Shown in pieces: positions 5,990-9,274 of a DNA stretch of 9,274 bases; position 1 is the stretch's first letter; the number at the start of each line of letters is the position of its first letter. The stretch is from Alphaproteobacteria bacterium (lineage in GTDB: Bacteria > Pseudomonadota > Alphaproteobacteria > Paracaedibacterales > CAIULA01), in the NCBI GenBank assembly GCA_019751935.1, contig JAIEMR010000205.1, positions 1-9,274 on the forward strand, written 5' to 3'. The translations under genes were made by a program, and so were the position numbers. Under the pieces are notes generated by a model. It saw nothing but the letters and a program-made list of their open reading frames with translations, was not told where the DNA came from and made no database searches.

Positions 5990-6772
5990 TTAGCAATTCC
6001 TAAGCCCTCTTTTGCAAATATAAAGGGTCTCTGGTGTACTGCTGTGCTGTTGCCATTCCCTACACAAATCTCTTACCCACTGAGGTTTAGATTTTGCAGA
6101 ATCATTCAACCAGTTTGCCACCGAATTTTGTACATATCTAGAGGGATCTGCTTTTAAATTTGATAAAATTGGTAAGGCTAGTTCTGGATCGTCTTTTAAT
6201 TGCTGAATGTGGGCACACCATACTCCTCTGGGGCGGGTTATCTCGCTTGCAAAACGCCTGAAATTATCAGTTCGTTTTGTCCAAGGTTCTAAAAGTTTTA
6301 TCATTTTTATGGGCATTTGCACGCAGTAAGGTCTGAGCGCAAGCCACGCCCATTCCCTCACACCAAAATGACTATCATTGGCGAGGCATTCAGCGGCTGT
6401 TAGTTTTTCTTCTACGCTTAAATGTGATGAATGAGCAATCATATAAGCAGCCCATCCTCTAAGTGTGTCAGAAGAATGAGTTAGAAGATCTTCAAAAGAG
6501 ACTCCTTCTTCTACTAGATAAAGGGCCATTCCCTTCATTTTTTGAGTTATACCTAGTTTTTGTAAAGAATCTTGGATGTCGCTTGGAAGAGAATGGTTCA
6601 AGGTGTTTTTTAAAAGAAGGGAGAAGTCTACAGATAGACCCTCCATAAGGTTCGCTGTTTCTAAAGTCCCCTGATTGAGTTGTTCTCGTATTTCATCCGG
6701 AACATCTTTTAGGGTTCTCCCTCCTTTTCGTTTTATTTCTTTTTCCATGGCAATTTTCTGTAAATTAAGCAT
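5990..6772 (-). CDS. AlkC/HEAT-type DNA alkylation repair protein
   Basis: About 260 residues, alpha-helical, matching the AlkC/AlkD-like HEAT-repeat glycosylase superfamily (COG4335-type). Landmarks: an N-terminal LKDVPDEIREQLNQGTLETANLMEGLSVD; REWAWLALRP (about 139-148); RRFASEITRPRGVW (about 172-185), the counterpart of the RRxASEgxRPRxxW block; SRYVQNSVANWLNDSAK (about 211-227); and the end TLYICKRGLR, like the family's WIxKRALR. Such proteins excise or bind alkylated bases (3-methyladenine types) by wrapping DNA. Catalytic status cannot be judged by eye. The ATG at 6770-6772 overlaps the upstream TGA as TGATG, which suggests coupling; the frame also offers a GTG three codons earlier (6781) and a later ATG at 6748. 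The gene is intact. Confidence 0.83.
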   Translation of the reverse strand: MLNLQKIAMEKEIKRKGGRTLKDVPDEIREQLNQGTLETANLMEGLSVDFSLLLKNTLNHSLPSDIQDSLQKLGITQKMKGMALYLVEEGVSFEDLLTHSSDTLRGWAAYMIAHSSHLSVEEKLTAAECLANDSHFGVREWAWLALRPYCVQMPIKMIKLLEPWTKRTDNFRRFASEITRPRGVWCAHIQQLKDDPELALPILSNLKADPSRYVQNSVANWLNDSAKSKPQWVRDLCREWQQHSSTPETLYICKRGLRNC

Positions 6773-7335
6773 CAGTTCCACTTATTGATCATTTTTTCTA
6801 TCTCGTCCAGAGTTGATTGCACCATTTTTATTGAAATTTGCGCTAATTTGTCACTGTTAACTGTTATTTCTCCTTCATCGTAAAGTATCAGACTCAGAAT
6901 GTTTGATGATATTTTTCGTGAGTGTTTGAGATTTGAGAGAAAATTGGCGATCATCCTCCATTTTTTCTCTATAAGTGGTGATTCAAAAGCCTCAAGATTT
7001 CTTCCCTTTAATTGTCCAAGACGACCATTGATGCTTTTTAGATGAGTTTGGATACCCATACTGCGAAAGGCTTTGTGATATAGTTTTCGAAGAGAAATCC
7101 CAATCTTAAGTTGCCTTTCAGTTAGTTCTCCTTGGATATACAGACGGTGTAATAAGCATCCTCCTTTTATCTTGGATTGAATGTCGTCACTTTCAGTTAA
7201 TGAAGTTTGGTTTAAATGGGAGAGAAGAATTGCTCTTCTCTTTTCCTGAAGTTCTGGAGTTCCTTTGTCTGATTCTCTTTTTTCTTTTGATGGACGACCA
7301 CGTTTAATTTTAAAAGAAGAAAAAGAGTTTACCAT
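6772..7335 (-). CDS. Unrecognised protein with AT-hook-like N terminus
   Basis: 187 residues, strongly basic at the start, with KRGRPSKEKR (about 11-20) containing RGRP, the core of an AT-hook that binds the minor groove of AT-rich DNA. The middle, LHRLYIQGELTERQLKIGISLRKLYHKAF (about 62-90), resembles a helical segment I associate with small alphaproteobacterial or phage proteins that I cannot name. The C-terminal half is predicted helical and hydrophobic/charged (LAQISIKMVQSTLDEIEKMINKW). No signal peptide or membrane helix. AGGGGG four bases before the ATG is the strongest ribosome site of the block. It overlaps its upstream neighbour by 7 bases (ATGGTAA) and abuts the repair gene by TGATG. 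DNA binding is an inference; the true role is unknown. Confidence 0.75.
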   Translation of the reverse strand: MVNSFSSFKIKRGRPSKEKRESDKGTPELQEKRRAILLSHLNQTSLTESDDIQSKIKGGCLLHRLYIQGELTERQLKIGISLRKLYHKAFRSMGIQTHLKSINGRLGQLKGRNLEAFESPLIEKKWRMIANFLSNLKHSRKISSNILSLILYDEGEITVNSDKLAQISIKMVQSTLDEIEKMINKWN

Positions 7336-7877
7336 GTGACCCCCTTTATTAAAAAAGTTTGTTTCCCTTCCTCAAGGCGCAGTTTGTTGGCAAAAAGAGC
7401 AACCTTTAATGGACTGCAAGGTTTGTGATCTAAAAAGAAGGTAGCTTCATTATAGGCAGAAGGAATGGCGCTTTCATTTAAACGGAAAGCTTGAATGCCA
7501 ATGCCTTTGCTTTTGATATAATCCACTACATCTCGCAAGGAGACCCAAGGATTGTCTTGATTAATCTTTTTGATTCTTTTTAGAGTTTTAAAGGAATGAG
7601 ACGATGTGTTTTTAAATATTTTTTCTTTGGGTTTAAGGGATTTATGCTCAATAATAGGAGGAATTTTTCCCCTGCAATAGCTGGCGGCCGGGTCCCATTC
7701 TATGTATCCTTTGGTTGGAATCTTTGAGTTCCGAATACCATAACGGCTAAGTGCTTTGTTAATGGAATTTGCGCTTCGGTTTAGTCTATGGGCCATTATT
7801 TTAATTTTTTCACCTTTAAGATAATCAGCTTTAATTTGGCTTAGTTCTTGTTCCGTCCAAGGGTGATTTTGTTTCAT
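7329..7877 (-). CDS. Myb/SANT-like helix-turn-helix protein, function unknown
   Basis: 182 residues. The N-terminal 50 read WTEQELSQIKADYLKGEKIK followed by IMAHRLNRSANSINKALSRYGIR, the pattern of a Myb/SANT- or GcrA-like DNA-binding domain (W, acidic helix, then a recognition helix with NRSANSI). A basic linker (about 65-110) leads to a second segment, WVSLRDVVDYIKSKGIGIQ, and a conserved-looking end, KVALFANKLRLEEGKQTFLIKGVTW. I choose the ATG at 7875-7877, because AGGA sits 7 bases before it; a TTG two codons earlier (7883) would be almost on top of that site. It is the first gene of the four-gene minus-strand block and could regulate it. I do not recognise the full-length family. Confidence 0.75.
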   Translation of the reverse strand: MKQNHPWTEQELSQIKADYLKGEKIKIMAHRLNRSANSINKALSRYGIRNSKIPTKGYIEWDPAASYCRGKIPPIIEHKSLKPKEKIFKNTSSHSFKTLKRIKKINQDNPWVSLRDVVDYIKSKGIGIQAFRLNESAIPSAYNEATFFLDHKPCSPLKVALFANKLRLEEGKQTFLIKGVTW

Positions 7878-7947
7878 CGGCAATTCCTACTCTTATTGCT
7901 ATGATTAATGTTCAGGTCAGTTATGTCTTCCTTGCATATTAATCATC

Positions 7948-7971
7948 CGCAAAAGAAATAATTTGCGTCAA
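7948..7971 (-). promoter_or_regulatory. Candidate promoter and dyad for the minus-strand four-gene block
   Basis: CGCAAA (7948-7953) and TTTGCG (7962-7967) are perfect inverted repeats around eight bases. On the minus strand the dyad overlaps TTGACG (plus 7966-7971), a good -35 hexamer; the -10 at a suitable distance (GATGAT, 18 bases on) is poor. An operator controlled by the block's own helix-turn-helix protein would be an economical reading, but this is inference. Confidence 0.35.
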
Positions 7972-8010
7972 ATATAATTTTATCCCATTTAATTTTATTA
8001 AATTTTTATT

Positions 8011-8032
8011 AAACTAATTGGATTAGTTTTTT
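8011..8032 (+). terminator. AT-only hairpin followed by T-run
   Basis: AAACTAAT (8011-8018) and ATTAGTTT (8022-8029) form a perfect 8-bp stem with a three-base loop, and the T-run extends to 8032. The form is that of a plus-strand intrinsic terminator, but the stem has only two G-C pairs worth of strength and no plus-strand gene is seen upstream. It may instead be an AT-rich regulatory element. Confidence 0.25.
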
Positions 8033-8129
8033 ATATTTTTCAGCTATTTGTTGAATTGTTGACGGGGCTGCCTCTTTCAAGGGCCAAATTTATGAATACA
8101 GGTTCTTAAGCAAGAACGTCAGTATAAGC

Positions 8130-8158
8130 TTGATCTGAACGGATGGATTTGTTATTTG
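8130..8158 (+). promoter_or_regulatory. Weak candidate promoter for tRNA-Leu and tig
   Basis: TTGATC (8130-8135) and TATTTG (8153-8158) are separated by 17 bases and point to the tRNA, giving a start near 8165 and a pre-tRNA leader of about 35 bases. Both hexamers deviate from consensus, so confidence is low. Confidence 0.25.
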
Positions 8159-8171
8159 TTAAGGACATTGT

Positions 8172-8191
8172 TTTGAAAAAGACGTTTCAAA
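8172..8191 (+). promoter_or_regulatory. Perfect 7-bp dyad just upstream of the tRNA
   Basis: TTTGAAA (8172-8178) and TTTCAAA (8185-8191) pair around AAGACG, ending 7 bases before the mature tRNA 5' end. It would form a hairpin in the pre-tRNA leader, or a protein site in the DNA. No function is established from the sequence. Confidence 0.35.
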
Positions 8192-8198
8192 GCGCTAT

Positions 8199-8283
<85 letters not shown>

Positions 8284-8311
8284 TAAATATGATGCTAAGG
8301 TAGTAATTAGG

Positions 8312-9274
8312 ATGAATATCGAAGAAAAAAAATCAACTGGTTTGACTAAGGATTTTGGCGTAACAATCCCTTCTAAAACAATAGCTGAGAAGATTTCGGC
8401 TTGGTTAGCGGAAAAAGCAAAACACATTCGCATTGATGGTTTTCGACCAGGGAAAGTTCCTTTGAATATAGTAGAGCAACGCTATTCTCTTCAAGCAGAG
8501 CAAGATGTTTTGGAAGATCTGATTAAAGAAGCGACTCAAAAAATTGTAAAGGATAATGCTCTTCGCCTTGCTGTTCAGCCTTCTTACGAGAATGTTAATC
8601 AGTACGCTGCTGGAAAAGACTTTAGTTTTTCTATTACTATGGAGGCCTTTCCAGAAATTAAACTGAAAGATTTTAAAGATATAAAAATTGATAGCCTTAT
8701 TGTTGAAATAGGCGAAAAAGAAGTCGAGGATGCTTTAAAAAGTCTGTCCGAACGTCATACTAAATTTAAAGAAGTTGCTGATAGCCATAAAATTAAAGAA
8801 GGTGATCAAGTTAAGATTGATCTTGTTTGCACCGATAATAAAAAACAAATTAAATCCTTCAGCGGCAAGGGGATTACAATTGTCGTTGGTAAAAATGAAG
8901 TTGGTTTAAACTTTGTAGAGGACAAACTTAGCGGTCATAAAAAAGGCGAGACTGTTGCAGTTGATCATACTTTCGAAGCTGATTACGCAGATAAGACATT
9001 AGCGGGAAAGACTGTCAAATTTGAGGCTACAATTGTTGAAGTTTCGGCACCAGAAAAAACAGAAATCAATGAAGCTTTTGCCAAAGAGATGGGTTGTGAA
9101 GACTTAAAAGATCTACGTTCAAAGATTAAAGAAAGCTTGCAAAAAGATAGTTTGAATCTTACAAGGCTTTACCATAAAAGACACATTCTTGACGCAATGG
9201 CTGAGGTTTATAATTTTGATCTTCCAAAATCAATGGTCAAAAAAGAATTCGATAATATTTGGACTCGTCTTCAA
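8312..9274 (+). CDS. tig: Trigger factor, ribosome-associated chaperone, C terminus cut off
   Basis: The first 321 codons are present and the frame is open to the right edge; the family is usually about 430-450 residues. Trigger factor binds ribosomal protein L23 at the exit tunnel and shields nascent chains. Domains: the ribosome-binding tail (1 to about 115), with the signature GFRPGKVP at residues 43-50, the same numbering as GFRKGKVP in E. coli; a linker into the PPIase domain (about 160-245: EGDQVKIDL, HKKGETVAVDHTF, YADKTLAGKTVKFEATIVEV); then the start of the substrate-binding helical domain (INEAFAKEMGCEDLKDLRSKI). The FKBP-type active-site strand, IPGFE in E. coli, reads VGLNFVE here. 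The ATG at 8312 is preceded by TAAGG (8296-8300), 11 bases off. Co-transcription with the tRNA is likely. Confidence 0.95.
   Translation, partial: MNIEEKKSTGLTKDFGVTIPSKTIAEKISAWLAEKAKHIRIDGFRPGKVPLNIVEQRYSLQAEQDVLEDLIKEATQKIVKDNALRLAVQPSYENVNQYAAGKDFSFSITMEAFPEIKLKDFKDIKIDSLIVEIGEKEVEDALKSLSERHTKFKEVADSHKIKEGDQVKIDLVCTDNKKQIKSFSGKGITIVVGKNEVGLNFVEDKLSGHKKGETVAVDHTFEADYADKTLAGKTVKFEATIVEVSAPEKTEINEAFAKEMGCEDLKDLRSKIKESLQKDSLNLTRLYHKRHILDAMAEVYNFDLPKSMVKKEFDNIWTRLQ

Larger units (their letters stand above)
7878..8198. other. Gene-free AT-rich divergent intergenic region
   Basis: This stretch separates the minus-strand block from the tRNA gene, and I find no credible gene in it. It contains the dyad and promoter-like TTGACG of the minus-strand block (7948-7971), tandem copies of TTTTATTAAA 11 bases apart (7993-8002 and 8004-8013), an AT-only hairpin with a T-run (8011-8032), a GTTCTT/AAGAAC hairpin (8102-8117), a possible tRNA promoter (8130-8158), and a TTTGAAA/TTTCAAA dyad (8172-8191). 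Confidence 0.7.

Noticed and set aside
6463..6648. 61-codon plus-strand open frame inside the AlkC-like gene
   Set aside because: It is antisense to a gene with clear family motifs and has no evidence of its own.
7878..7883. TTG start two codons before the chosen start of the helix-turn-helix gene
   Set aside because: The AGGA ribosome site is one base from the TTG but seven bases from the ATG at 7877, so the ATG fits better.

Overview
The window reads as chromosomal DNA of a low-to-moderate GC alphaproteobacterium that makes LPS and a divided cell wall. An endosymbiont-type lineage near Holosporales/Rickettsiales is my best guess. The lineage is inferred from AT-rich intergenic DNA, alphaproteobacterial versions of KdsB (QGDLPT) and of the HAD-IIA hydrolase (DLWGV), a tRNA-Leu directly upstream of tig, and a cloverleaf dispersed repeat resembling those common in Rickettsia-type genomes. 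No database search was possible.

Layout. (1) Bases 1-1586, minus strand: the front of the division/cell-wall (dcw) cluster, in the order rsmH-ftsL-ftsI. The genes are tightly coupled, ftsI runs off the left edge, and no mraZ lies in front of rsmH. (2) 1587-1819: a divergent promoter region carrying two clear dyads, one around the likely rsmH -10 box and one at the -35 position of kdsB. (3) 1820-4863: four genes in alternating directions: kdsB (CMP-KDO synthesis for LPS), a small FlaR-like P-loop kinase/NTPase whose 3' end overlaps kdsB antisense, a YmdB-family metallophosphoesterase, and a HAD-IIA phosphatase. (4) 4864-5154: a gene-free stretch holding an 83-base cloverleaf-shaped repeat and a smaller adjacent hairpin. 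(5) 5155-7877, minus strand: a probable four-gene operon. Read in transcription order it encodes a Myb/SANT-like helix-turn-helix protein of unknown role, an unknown protein with an AT-hook-like motif, an AlkC/HEAT-type DNA alkylation repair protein, and a PhzF-family isomerase. The first three genes overlap at their ends. (6) 7878-8198: a gene-free, AT-rich region with several dyads. (7) 8199-9274, plus strand: tRNA-Leu(UAG) and, 28 bases later, trigger factor (tig), cut by the right edge.

How the genes fit together. RsmH, FtsL and FtsI link ribosome methylation with septal wall synthesis. KdsB supplies activated KDO for the outer membrane. tig and the tRNA gene serve translation and nascent-chain folding. 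These are housekeeping parts. The accessory-looking part is 5155-7877, where two unrecognised putative DNA-binding proteins are translationally coupled to a DNA-alkylation-repair protein. That block and the cloverleaf repeat next to it are the most interesting parts of the window.
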